NCBI RefSeq assembly: GCF_042767895.1
Contig: NC_091552.1
Location: 8,186,460 to 8,203,959, forward strand
Direction: 5' to 3'
Origin: Penaeus vannamei
Lineage: Eukaryota > Arthropoda > Malacostraca > Decapoda > Penaeidae
DNA length: 17,500 nt
Positions 1-11,710 of this stretch are shown here, in pieces. The position numbers and the translations under genes were made by a program. Position 1 is the stretch's first letter; each line of letters opens with the position of its first letter. The notes beneath the pieces are model-generated. The model was given only the letters and a program-made list of their open reading frames with translations. It was not told the origin of the DNA and made no database searches.

Positions 1-1167
1 AAAGTATCCTTGAAATGTAAATTATTCTGTAGAGATCCCTTTATGTGTTAACACGTGTTGACTCTCTCGGAACAGACGGTCTCCGCGAAAGCTGTGTTGC
101 ATGATGTTTGTTTTTTAATGTCGCGGTTTTGAGTTTACTGAAGGCGACAGAGAAAAAGAAAACAGAGTCATGGTATGTCACGACCGGCGTGCGAATTAAA
201 GCGAAAACATAACTGTAAATAAAGGGAAGAAAGAAGAGAGAGAGAGAAAAACTTATTCTTTGGTCCATTTGTCCACGTCGTCATCGATATTCATAAGCTG
301 TCCTCGCGCGGCCCTTGCATGAGAGAAAAGCACTTAGTGGCGATCATGACTGGCTGTTGCTGCTAATTTCCTCGCTGCCCAAGAGACGTGCGAGTGTTTG
401 CTCCTGGCCTTTTTCGTCCGTGGCCGTAGGAAGAAAAGGCGTGCAGCATTGTGTGACGCGTGGTTTATATTTTTCTCGATAATTTTTTGTTTTGTTTGAT
501 TAATTTTAATTCATTTTGTGTCTTGTTCTTTTGTCTGCTGGCAAGAAATATTATAAATATAATACAATACAATATGATGCAGTGTAATATAATATAATGC
601 AACATGGTGTCTATATACATGATAAATATGGTGAACTGTTTGTATATACATGGGCGTGTCCCCACACGTGCTGAAGTGTTTTTGTTCGACCTTTGCCTCG
701 ATAATGTGTAGACGGGTGAATGTTACAAGCGTTCGAATGACTTTTATTTCCTCCCCCCCTTCTGTGTGCCGGCCATCCCGCAACTATCCTCTCAATCTCT
801 AGGATGACTCAAGTCCGCCTTGCCTTTCTATATGCAGAGGGCGGCCGAGGCGTACCTGATATGAGGGGCGCCGCCTGCATGTAGAGCAATGGCGAGGGGC
901 GCGGGGGAGGACCACAGACATAACGCCGGAACTTGATGCTGAGCTGCCGCGGCGTCGGTCACTCGCTCGCTGGCTGGAAGGGCAATAGAGCGGTTGAAAG
1001 ACTTTGCTCGGACTGCATTCGTGTTTAGAGTTGATGTTATTTCGCAACTTGGGCCCCCTAGATCGTCTGTCGTCGGGACGTCAGATAACTAACTAAAAAA
1101 TATTTTCCCTAATGCTATTACTCCAAACGGAAGAATGATTTGCATATATGTTTATATGTATATATAC
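1..1167. other. Unique non-coding sequence
   Basis: No coding region is supported here. The stretch holds a near-palindrome around AACACGTGTT (50-59) and an AT-rich patch built on AATATAATACA-like words (about 546-602). The CpG-dense block at 820-1085 is listed separately. Open frames on either strand are short and unrecognised. Confidence 0.6.
820..1085. promoter_or_regulatory. CpG-dense GC-rich block
   Basis: By eye this stretch holds over 25 CpG dinucleotides in about 265 bases, in contrast to the AT-rich sequence on both sides. It ends with GGGACGTCAG, which contains a CRE-like GACGTCA. The density resembles a promoter-type or otherwise protected CpG island, but there is no recognisable exon. 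An 82-residue minus-strand frame overlaps it and matches nothing I know. The functional call is inference; the composition is direct. Confidence 0.35.
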
Positions 1168-1212
1168 GTGTGTGTGTGTGTGTGTGTAAATGTAAATGTA
1201 GTATATACATAC

Positions 1213-1262
<50 letters not shown>
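1168..1262. repeat. Compound microsatellite (TG)n then (TA)n
   Basis: About ten TG units at 1168-1187 are followed by a short AT-rich linker. About 23 uninterrupted TA units then run from 1216 to 1262. Confidence 0.95.
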
Positions 1263-1269
<7 letters not shown>

Positions 1270-1394
1270 CAATTTTTATTTTCTCTCTCATTTTCGGTCT
1301 TTCAAACATCCGTTGTTAGACAAAGGTCTCCACCTTCTAGTACAAATGTTTTTTTTTCGCTGACTCAACATGAACGGCCTTAATTAATGTTTGA

Positions 1395-1650
1395 AGCGTG
1401 TTTCATGATGGGGAGGGTGGGCCATGTCCTACCACGCTGGTCCTTTGCGTGTTGATAGAGGTTCTTATTGACGCCTTTTACGACACGCAGCGAGGTACGT
1501 TTGAAATATTCTTTTCGCGTCCCCCTATCCACGGTGGAATACCTGTAGACAATCGAAAGTTCGTTGTCCAGGGGAACAACGCTCCGGGCGGGACTCGAAC
1601 TCTCGAACTCTCGAACTCAGATTGTTGTAACAGTATTCGGGTACGATGCC

Positions 1651-1653
<3 letters not shown>
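1395..1653 (-). mobile_element. tRNA-derived SINE-like retroelement fragment
   Basis: On the minus strand the segment carries a tRNA T-arm: GAGTTCGAGTCCCG at about 1584-1597. CGAGA and TCCCG can form a stem with four of five pairs around the seven-base loop GTTCGAG, and an acceptor-like CCCGGAGC follows. This is an RNA polymerase III box B. Downstream on the same strand is GCGTGTCGTAAAAGGCG (about 1470-1489), a motif I recall from dispersed arthropod retroelements; that recollection is unverified. The tRNA-like head is incomplete: no convincing box A is present, and its 5' side runs directly into the TA array at 1654. The repeat body probably extends to about 1400. The box B region holds three tandem 8-bp copies of GAGTTCGA. 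No clear poly-A tail or target duplication is visible. Confidence 0.55.
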
Positions 1654-1718
<65 letters not shown>

Positions 1719-1721
1719 CAG

Positions 1722-1757
<36 letters not shown>

Positions 1758-1807
1758 GTACATGTACATGTACATGTACATGTACATGTACATGTACATG
1801 TACATGT

Positions 1808-1909
<102 letters not shown>

Positions 1910-2035
1910 TATATATATATATTATATATTATATATTATATATCTATATATATATGTATGTATATATGTATATTTATACATATTTATATATATATATTAT
2001 ATATTATTATATTATATGTATATGTATATATATAT

Positions 2036-3804
<1,769 letters not shown>

Positions 3805-3895
3805 TATCATCAGATCGGTCGAAGTAATGCAATACATACCTCTTGGTTTTGGTTATGGTCACAGGTCGATTCCCACTACGGCGAAAGCGCAACTG
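3805..3895 (+). mobile_element. Degenerate tRNA-derived SINE head
   Basis: A box A-like CGGTCGAAGTA (3816-3826) is followed about 47 bp later by a box B-like AGGTCGATTCC (3863-3873), then CACTACGGCG, which resembles the T-arm/acceptor end seen in tRNA-derived SINEs. Box B lacks one T of the canonical GGTTCGA and its T-stem pairs poorly, so the promoter is probably dead. The downstream body is not defined; the 26-bp minisatellite begins about 85 bp later and may or may not belong to the same element. Confidence 0.4.
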
Positions 3896-3977
3896 CGTGT
3901 AGTTCTAATTAAACAAACATGTCATAGTATGTGCCGGCATGTTGCAGTCGCGACGTCTCTCTGAGATCCCACACTCT

Positions 3978-4125
3978 GACTCCAGCTGCTCGTCGAAACC
4001 AGCGACTCCAGCTGTTCATTAAGACTTCTGTTTCCAGCTGCTCGTTGAATCCTGTGACTACAGCTGCTCATGGAAACCTGCAATTCCAGCTGTTGATTAA
4101 AATCGAACTCCAGCTTCACATTGGA
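3978..4125 (+). repeat. 26-bp minisatellite with one CAGCTG per unit
   Basis: Units begin at 3978, 4004, 4030, 4056 and 4082, the first four being exactly 26 bp. A shortened partial unit begins at 4105. The shared core is CCAGCTGYTC (CAGCTG at 3983, 4009, 4035, 4061 and 4087), with CAGCTT in the last copy. The 3' half varies around GTTGAATCCTG. Because 26 is not a multiple of three, the array does not encode a repeated peptide in one frame. Confidence 0.85.
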
Positions 4126-4240
4126 GGTTTTTAGGGTATAATCGTTATTTCTTGTAATTCTTGATCGCTGGACATACCTTTTATTTTAGTCGGTTAGGTG
4201 TTAGAATGCCACGTGTTATGAAGACCAGGAAGTCTTCTAG

Positions 4241-4284
4241 TTTGGCCTCATTTTGACCCCATTCTGGCCTCGTTCTGGTCCACA
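4241..4284 (+). repeat. 11-bp minisatellite, four units
   Basis: Four consecutive 11-bp units: TTTGGCCTCAT, TTTGACCCCAT, TCTGGCCTCGT and TCTGGTCCACA. They are diverged but in perfect register. A small hairpin (AAGAC/GTCTT, 4221-4236) lies just before. Confidence 0.7.
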
Positions 4285-4359
4285 TGTCAGGGGTGTGTCT
4301 GAAAAATGTTCCTCGAGATTGCACGGCGAGGATAAAGAAGGTCGACCCAGCCCCATGCT

Positions 4360-4600
4360 AAGTGTTTGCTCGTTGTAATCCGCGGCTTATGAGCAAAATT
4401 AGCCAAATCAGTGGGTTGTTGAGCGTGATATACGGTCTGGGATTACGAGTGGCCTTTAGCGGAGGGGTAATTGCTCGAATCGGAATGCTTATCTGGGGAG
4501 GGTAATGCGGCATAATTTGCATAATCATCTGGGGAGTTATCACATGCCGATTATTATATCTTTGGTGATATCGCCATATCGCGGAAAACTCGTGTATCTG
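4360..4600. promoter_or_regulatory. Enhancer-like patch with octamer, GATA and repeated motifs
   Basis: The unique segment contains a perfect octamer ATTTGCAT (4515-4522). It is flanked by two near-identical 12-mers, TTATCTGGGGAG (4489-4500) and TCATCTGGGGAG (4525-4536); the first includes a GATA site read on the minus strand (CTTATCT). TAAT-type homeodomain cores and GATATC/ATATC words surround it. Motif presence is seen directly; enhancer function is inference, since such short motifs occur by chance. Confidence 0.25.
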
Positions 4601-4788
4601 TAAGGATTCGAACGAAAAATCCCTCTATCTGCTCCAGCTTGTGTTGTGGTGCCGAGTAGACTTGTCAGAAGCTTGTGGGAAGGTCGCCTTTTTAGAAGAC
4701 GCCGAGGGACAATGCGCAACGCCTTCCCATTAGCCCGACTCCGTTCCAGGTGTATTTTGCAAGTTGTTCCTCATTAACCAGAAGAGAG

Positions 4789-4804
4789 GTGTGTGTGTGT
4801 TTGT

Positions 4805-4891
<87 letters not shown>

Positions 4892-4931
4892 TGAGTGATT
4901 GTGTGTGTGTGTTTGTTTGTTTGTTTGTTTT
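4789..4931 (+). repeat. (GT)50 array followed by (GTTT)n
   Basis: About 50 GT units with two TTTG-type interruptions near 4801 and 4811 run to 4889. A GTGAGTGATT linker, five further GT units and about five GTTT units to 4931 follow. Confidence 0.95.
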
Positions 4932-6280
4932 TAGGGATGGGGTATGTTTTTTTTATTTTCAAAAATGAGGCAGCATAGTGGAGCTGGGGTATATTTATAT
5001 TCTTAAATAGGGCAGCTAAGTCCTGCATGCTGATTATTTGAGTTTTCAAGATAACAAGGTCTGTGTAGGAATAAACATTTGAGTGTTGTCATTTTTCTTT
5101 TGCAAGTGACAGTCAGACTGTTGTGGGCGTCAGTGTAGGGACAAAAAGTGTGTTGATGATTAATTATTGCAAGCCAGTTTACCTTTTCTTACGTTCTCCC
5201 ACACACTTCATTGATGATTTTAAAGTTGAAGTTTAGAATGTTTGATAATACTTCCATAAGATAACGCCCAAGTTAACGGGGCACATCAAGTTATAGTGCT
5301 GAAAAACAGTGGTAACGAGACGATATGATAGCACAATAACTCGGAAATATCCTCATTATCCTCCTTTCCCACCGAGCAATTGCAGATGTTATTAGTTCCA
5401 GATTATTTGTAATAAAAGACGAGCGCATCTGTTGGTTGCGTTTGATTTGACTTCATTATTTTTTCCCGAAAGATGAAATGGATCCTCTTTTCCAATGTAA
5501 ATAATGAACCTTTGGAATGCGTTCTTTTTTAAATGATCTAATGGTTGTGTGTATTGAGAAAGTATGCTTATTATAACTCGGTGTGTGTGTTATGGTTGCT
5601 GTGGGCTAATCGGGGAATCTCTCTTGTAGCTTGCCTGTTGTAGTTGGTGCATGTCGCATGGCCCGTGTCATACGCGAATGTATTTAGGCTTTGGATGCGG
5701 TCGTAATTTTCCTGTTTGCGCCTTACTTCTATCAACATCCATGTGTATCTAAACGTATATCTGAGCGCTGCTTGCATATTTCCCTGTTGTTTTCGGTGGG
5801 AGAGGCAAAGTTAGCACATTTCCAGTCACAGAAGTCGTGTTCTCCCTCAAAGTTGGTAGTTCACTAACATCCTCTTGGAGCGTTTTGAACAGAATGCACG
5901 ATGAACAAAAGAGAAACGGCACATGATTAAGAGGCATCTGGAACAGACTTGCTAAAATGATAATGATGATGAACAAATACATAAACGTTCCTCTGTCATT
6001 AATATAAGCCGACTTCAACAAATCGTTCTATGAGTGCACAGGCACGTGCGCGTGCGTGTGCATATGAATATAAACTATTGTACGTGATGACATTTGCAAT
6101 GAGTAGAAATATCCTTGACAGAAGACCTCCCAAGATCTTGCTTTTTTATCTCTGTGTCAAGTTAAGTTTAGGAATGTGATAAGAACTGAGACAGGGCGGG
6201 TTCTGAACTTGTATGTGACGGTCAACTGCTGATGTCCAGTGATACAAAACTGTGATGTTTTTTTTTTGTATTTATTTAAA
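4932..6280. other. Unique non-coding sequence
   Basis: No gene, RNA or mobile element is supported. The only notable item is a short alternating purine-pyrimidine stretch at 6043-6066 (CACGTGCGCGTGCGTGTGCA, then TATG), which is Z-DNA-prone. Open frames of 60-90 residues on the minus strand resemble nothing known. Confidence 0.6.
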
Positions 6281-6370
6281 TATGCATATGCGTGCTTGTG
6301 TGTGTGCGTGAGTTGCGTGCGTATGCGTGTGTGTGTGTTCACGTAAGCGTGTGTGTACATAAATATAAAT
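6281..6370 (+). repeat. Degenerate (TG)n/(TGCG)n microsatellite
   Basis: An interrupted TG-rich tract with GCGTG and TATG variants. It looks like an older, mutated array than the pure arrays elsewhere in the window. Confidence 0.75.
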
Positions 6371-6439
6371 TGTACATATATAATTTTTAACGTGGAGGGA
6401 TTCCACACTTCACTTTTGCTCTGCTGAATTTTCCAGAGT

Positions 6440-6734
6440 TCGTAACTGACGAATTCGCGTTGGTCTCGCAAGATGTTCAGTGTCTTGTCTAGCATTTGTC
6501 AAGTTTCCATTCATCCACTGTGGGCGCGCAGAGTCGCATCCACCGCATGCATCTCGCCCTCGACCAGACCGGGTCTCCGCTGGTGTCTAGTACCCGCTTT
6601 TGGGCTGGCAGATCGCCCTTGTTATGTCGGGGCTTTGTCCACGAGCAGAGGGTGTTGCCTTGGTCTTTTGGGCTGTCTTGTTCTTATTTATTTTATTTTT
6701 ATTTTATTTTTGTTTGTTTGTTTGTTTGTTTGTT
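6440..6734 (+). repeat. GC-rich block with ATTTT/GTTT tail, possible retroelement 3' end
   Basis: A moderately GC-rich block (about 6515-6680) passes abruptly into ATTTT-type repeats (6684-6710) and six GTTT units (6711-6734). A GC-rich body followed by a simple T-rich tail is the pattern left by the 3' end of a non-LTR retroelement. No tRNA head, reverse transcriptase motif or target duplication is visible. Open plus-strand frames through it are unrecognised. It may equally be unique DNA next to a microsatellite. Confidence 0.3.
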
Positions 6735-7786
6735 AATACATTAATTTCAGATGTGAGATCATTTTTGTACCAAGTGGATATTGTATGGATATTTTTTCAC
6801 TTTTTTATGTCAAACTAGGGCGATGACTTGCTAATTTAATCATATCTTCGGGATGTTATGAAAAAATACAATGAACATGACTGTTCTGTTATGGTATTGT
6901 TGTCCCATTTTCGTAGTACGCAGCATCCCGGAGACCAGCGTCAACATTCCCAGCTTTATCACGACAAAGTTTCCCAGGCTATCTTCTCCCGCGCTTGTCC
7001 TTGGCTTGTCTCCTCTCCTGCATGTTGTATTCAGCTTCTCCCTTCTCTTTTGGGGACTTGGCCTTACTTCGCTTCTCTTTACATTCCTCAAATATTTTTT
7101 TCCCATTTTTTTCATGCAGATTTCCTGTTTATTTTATTCGCCCATTTGACGTTCTTCCATTTTTTTCACGCAGGTTGATTTTTTTCTGTTTCAAAAAATG
7201 AAAAATAAAAAATCTCTGGCTCAACCTATCTCCATCCACTATCCTGTGGGTCCTCGTGTATTTTCCCTCTTTTTTCGCTTTCATTCATATGCGCTTCGTT
7301 CATCATCTTGGATCTGGGTGACCGAGTCTCAGGCCGCGAGAACAAAGCCTGCTGCGCACGTTTTTCCACCGTGGTTTTCTGAACAAATGATGCCATTGGT
7401 ATGCATAAGTGCTGTTTTTATATCTGATTACTACTTAAGGATGCATTTTGTATTACGTTTGACGCTCTTTAGACACGTGAGATATACTGTTACATCGTTT
7501 TCACGAGGCAGAGTTCTTAACACACAAAAGAAAACGGGTTCAAGGGAAGGATCCCCGTGGTGATAGCGCTAAGGTTACAGTCCTCTCACTCGCTGGCCAT
7601 AATTTATAAGCTTGTATTGTCAAGTTTTCCTCGTGCTCATGTTGGAGGTATGCATGTTGGGGCAAGGTAAAGGTGTAGGCCAGTGCCACTATCTAGCGTA
7701 TGTTATTAGCACACGAAATTTTCTTGTTGGGATGATGGGTGCGTGTGGTCGCGGTCCTGATTCCGCCAAAGTAGCGTCACGCAAAT
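6735..7786. other. Unique non-coding sequence, pyrimidine-rich in the middle
   Basis: Pyrimidine-rich sequence at about 6980-7200 contains two copies of CCATTTTTTTCAYGCAG (7103-7119 and 7157-7173), each looking like a 3' splice site. The 121-codon frame at 7198-7563 is listed separately. Nothing recognisable lies at 7564-7786. Confidence 0.5.
7198..7563 (+). other. Unrecognised 121-codon open frame, coding doubtful
   Basis: This is the longest ATG-initiated frame not made of microsatellite. The ATG has A at -3 (a favourable Kozak position) and starts 25 bases after the second splice-like CAG at 7171-7173. The predicted product is basic, rich in Ser/Phe/Arg, without a signal peptide, clear membrane segment or motif I know. 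No splice or polyadenylation context supports it. A chance frame is the more likely explanation. Confidence 0.12.
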
Positions 7787-7797
7787 GAAAGAAAGAA

Positions 7798-7896
<99 letters not shown>

Positions 7897-7947
7897 AGAG
7901 AAAGAGAAAGAGAGAGGGAGAGAGAGAGGGAGGAGAGAAAGAGAAAG
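7787..7947 (+). repeat. 161-base homopurine tract, (GA)n core
   Basis: Only A and G occur from 7787 to 7947: GAAA units, about 43 GA units, a run of ten G (7887-7896), then GAGAAA and GGGAGA variants. Long homopurine mirror-repeat tracts can form intramolecular triplex (H-DNA). Confidence 0.95.
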
Positions 7948-8003
7948 TCAGTGAGAGATAAAAGAAAGATAGAAAAAAACAGATTGCAATATTGACTTAG
8001 GGA

Positions 8004-8093
8004 TGACGTCACCTGTCTCGGGTAGAGCTTGGTAAGGTAAGGTCAAACTAGGTTAGTGTTTGTGCCTGACGTGCATGTCATGGACCATGACAT
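8004..8093. promoter_or_regulatory. Cluster of regulatory-type motifs
   Basis: Within 90 bp are a perfect CRE palindrome TGACGTCA (8004-8011), tandem GGTAA words ending in TAAGGTCA (8031-8044), and a 19-bp palindrome ATGTCATGGACCATGACAT (8075-8093). AGGTCA is a nuclear-receptor half-site, and the palindrome has 9-bp arms and one central base. CRE sites bind CREB/ATF proteins, and extended AAGGTCA sites bind monomeric nuclear receptors of the FTZ-F1/ERR type. No TATA box or exon is tied to them, so function is inference. Confidence 0.3.
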
Positions 8094-8975
8094 ATTTTTC
8101 TTGGATTTATTGGTGTCTCAGAACTCTCGGTTTAAAAGTAATGTTTCAGCAAATTAATCCAAACGGGGCAATTAACACAGCACTGGAGGGACGACTAATG
8201 CCAGCCCTACTTCTGTTCCTTTCGAGGAAGGATGACTGCAATAAGTCGCGGTCAGAGTGAGCGTCCAGCTCGGGCCACTGACCACCTACCTTTAGGGGTT
8301 TAAAATGGAATAGAATGCATAGTTGCTAAATAACCGGGGAGTGGCGGAAGGCGGTGGCGGGACGGGTAAGGTAATGAGCCTCTCGATAAGGCTCAAGAGG
8401 CTGATGACGACGACGGAGTTGAGTACCTGCGATGATGCCGGGGTGGGCGAGAATGTGACGCGCTTCGGGTGAACACTCCCATAGTTGCGGAGTGCGCTGT
8501 GGGGATCGTTTAACCTCCGGGCGTTGTTTGAATTCAATATGAGTTGGATACCCACCGAGGACTACGGGTGTGGGTGAATGTCCTCCTGACCCATACTACA
8601 CGCACAGGTGTCGGTAGAAAATACGCACAGGTGGCAACAGGAAATAACACCTTGGAAAAAAAATCCTTTGCAGAGAAAAGTCGTTTTGAAAGAAACACAC
8701 GAGAGCGTTTAATGTGAAGAACGTTTATTTGGCAGTGGGCGAGTCGCAAAAGGAATGGCCGCAAGGAAAGAGTTTTAGTGCTGGTTTGGCGGTTTTCGGG
8801 GAGATACTTAACTCCCGGACGGAGCTAATGACACCTGCGATCGAGTTTGGTCGCTCGTATTTTAGGAAGTCAATTGGAGGAGAGAAGCTGCTTTTGTAAC
8901 GAGTCCGAGTCATGGTTGCGAGTTTGTTATGTCGGCAGGTCTGGACGCTAAAATATTTTGTAAAGGTGGCTGGCG
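8094..8975. other. Unique sequence, CpG-rich at 8240-8560
   Basis: No gene is recognised. Notable items are two overlapping hairpins at 8376-8401 and a direct repeat ACGCACAGGTG at 8600-8610 and 8623-8633, each with a CAGGTG E-box (Snail/bHLH type). The frames here lack ATG starts or recognisable motifs. Confidence 0.5.
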
Positions 8976-9420
8976 ACATACGCGCACACATGAATATACA
9001 TACACATGCCTTACTTACACACACAAACATACACGTACACGCGCATGTCTACGCAAGTACGCCCCCCCCCCACATACACACAATTTCCCTTATCTCTGTA
9101 GCTAACCTTCTATATATTTATACATCTATATATTTGTATGTCTCCTCTGCCCTTTTCTGTATCTGTCTATCCAGCTATCTGTCTATGTGTCTATCAATAT
9201 TTTCACCCAAAAGGCCACAGTGATACATACATAGCCTACGTGCATATATATGTACATGATTGATGATTCCTTTGCAAGGAATGTATGCAGACATACAGAC
9301 ATGCAAACATGCAGACATACAGACATACGCGTGCGTGTGCGTATAAGTATATATGTAAAAGTATAAGTGTACAAGTATATAAGTATTTATATATACACAT
9401 ATATATGTATGTTTGTAAAT
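8976..9420. repeat. Degenerate CA/TA/ATAC/TCTG low-complexity region
   Basis: A mixture of CA-rich sequence (8980-9080, with a run of C at about 9062-9071), TATA/TATC words, TCTATCTG-type repeats (9160-9200), the octamer array at 9285-9328 and GTATAAGTATA words. It resembles a heavily mutated compound microsatellite. Confidence 0.7.
9285..9328 (+). repeat. Octamer array ATRCAGAC, 5.5 units
   Basis: Consecutive 8-bp units ATGCAGAC, ATACAGAC, ATGCAAAC, ATGCAGAC, ATACAGAC and a partial ATAC. The alternation of G and A at position 3 hints at a 16-bp higher-order unit. Confidence 0.85.
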
Positions 9421-10623
<1,203 letters not shown>

Positions 10624-11700
10624 CCACACCTGCTTCACAGATCTTCACAGATGCGGTTGCTAGAATACACATCGCCTCGATTCCCCCGCGCCCTGGGTCG
10701 GTGTTCACAGCAGTAAATCCTCGTTATGCGAACATGTCTTTACTTTCACCTCTTTCTGTGGCTGATGCTACCCATGTTGTTTATTACTTGACCTTTGACC
10801 CTCGGCTCCAGGCCCTTCACCTCTCGCTCTTTGTTGATACGGTGGACGGAGGAGAGGAGGAGGGGGTAGCGGGTGGGGTGTAGGGTGCAAGGGACAAGTG
10901 GCACCTCGCCAGGACAGGTAAAAGTTGCTCTGGATGTACAAGGACTTTTCCACCAGACCGTTTAATTGCATCGTGAGGCGCTTTGGTATGTAAACTCAGA
11001 AATAAAGCACATTTATATTCTCCGCTTGAGTAGTATACAATCTGTAAATTTTATTAAGAGTTGGAGTATCTCGGCTTCCTGAAGGGCACAGGATATGCTG
11101 GGAATTCGAATAGCGTTAACCAGTTAGAGCGTGATGTGGGAGCTACTTCTTTACGCCGTCTACTCTTCCCAGGAGTTGACGGCGTATAATACCGGTCTTT
11201 GTTTACCATTTTTCGTCTTGTAAAAATAAAATGAGTAAATATAGGTTCTTGTGTATATTGCGATCAAAGGACTTTACATGCAATATTCAGGTTTTTAGTG
11301 TGTTCGTAATACTTTTCGTATTTATTTATGTATTTTTGCTTCTACTTGCCTATACTTATGCGTGTGTATATATATGTATATGTATGTATGTATGTGTGTG
11401 TGTATGTGTGTATGCACAACATCCATCAGTCTGTGTATTTGTATAAACGCAGACATACAAAGCCCTGGGTGATTTATCATTACAAGGAGTGGATTTTCCA
11501 ACGACCATTACAGAGGATGTAAACAAGGTGACATGTGCGCGTGAGAAAAGAGACGTGTCATTACTACCTGGTGAGTTTTGATCCCTTACCCCTTTCGACG
11601 CACTCATTAAATCAAAATTTAGACCGCGCATAAAGATGTGCTATTTAGCCAGGTCTTGTGGTGCCCAAATGTTCAGTTTTTGTTTTGGACTAACTAATAG
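10624..11700. other. Mostly unique non-coding sequence
   Basis: Contains a G-rich patch at 10845-10888, a hairpin at 11152-11186 (listed separately) and a short degenerate TATG/TG array at 11361-11413. No gene is recognised. Confidence 0.55.
11152..11186. other. Strong 35-nt inverted repeat
   Basis: The arm TACGCCGTC (11152-11160) pairs perfectly with GACGGCGTA (11178-11186). Inside, after one T/T mismatch, ACTC (11162-11165) pairs with GAGT (11173-11176), leaving a 7-base loop. Thirteen base pairs in 35 nt, with nine uninterrupted, is well above background. It is too short for a typical miRNA precursor and is not followed by a T-run, so its role is unknown. Confidence 0.6.
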
Positions 11701-11710
11701 AATAACTTCC

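Noticed and set aside
4186..4206. GGTTAGGTGTTAG as interstitial telomeric repeat (arthropod TTAGG)
   Set aside because: Only one TTAGG and one partial copy; no tandem array.
4585..4625. GGATTCGAAC as a minus-strand box B (tRNA or SINE)
   Set aside because: The flanks cannot form a T-stem and no box A is found at the expected distance.
4676..4729. TGGGAAGG / CCTTCCCA inverted pair as a miRNA-like hairpin
   Set aside because: The stem is only 8 bp plus a wobble, with a loop of about 38 bases that does not continue pairing.
8714..8899. 61-codon plus-strand frame
   Set aside because: It opens with GTG rather than ATG, has no recognisable motif and no transcript signals.
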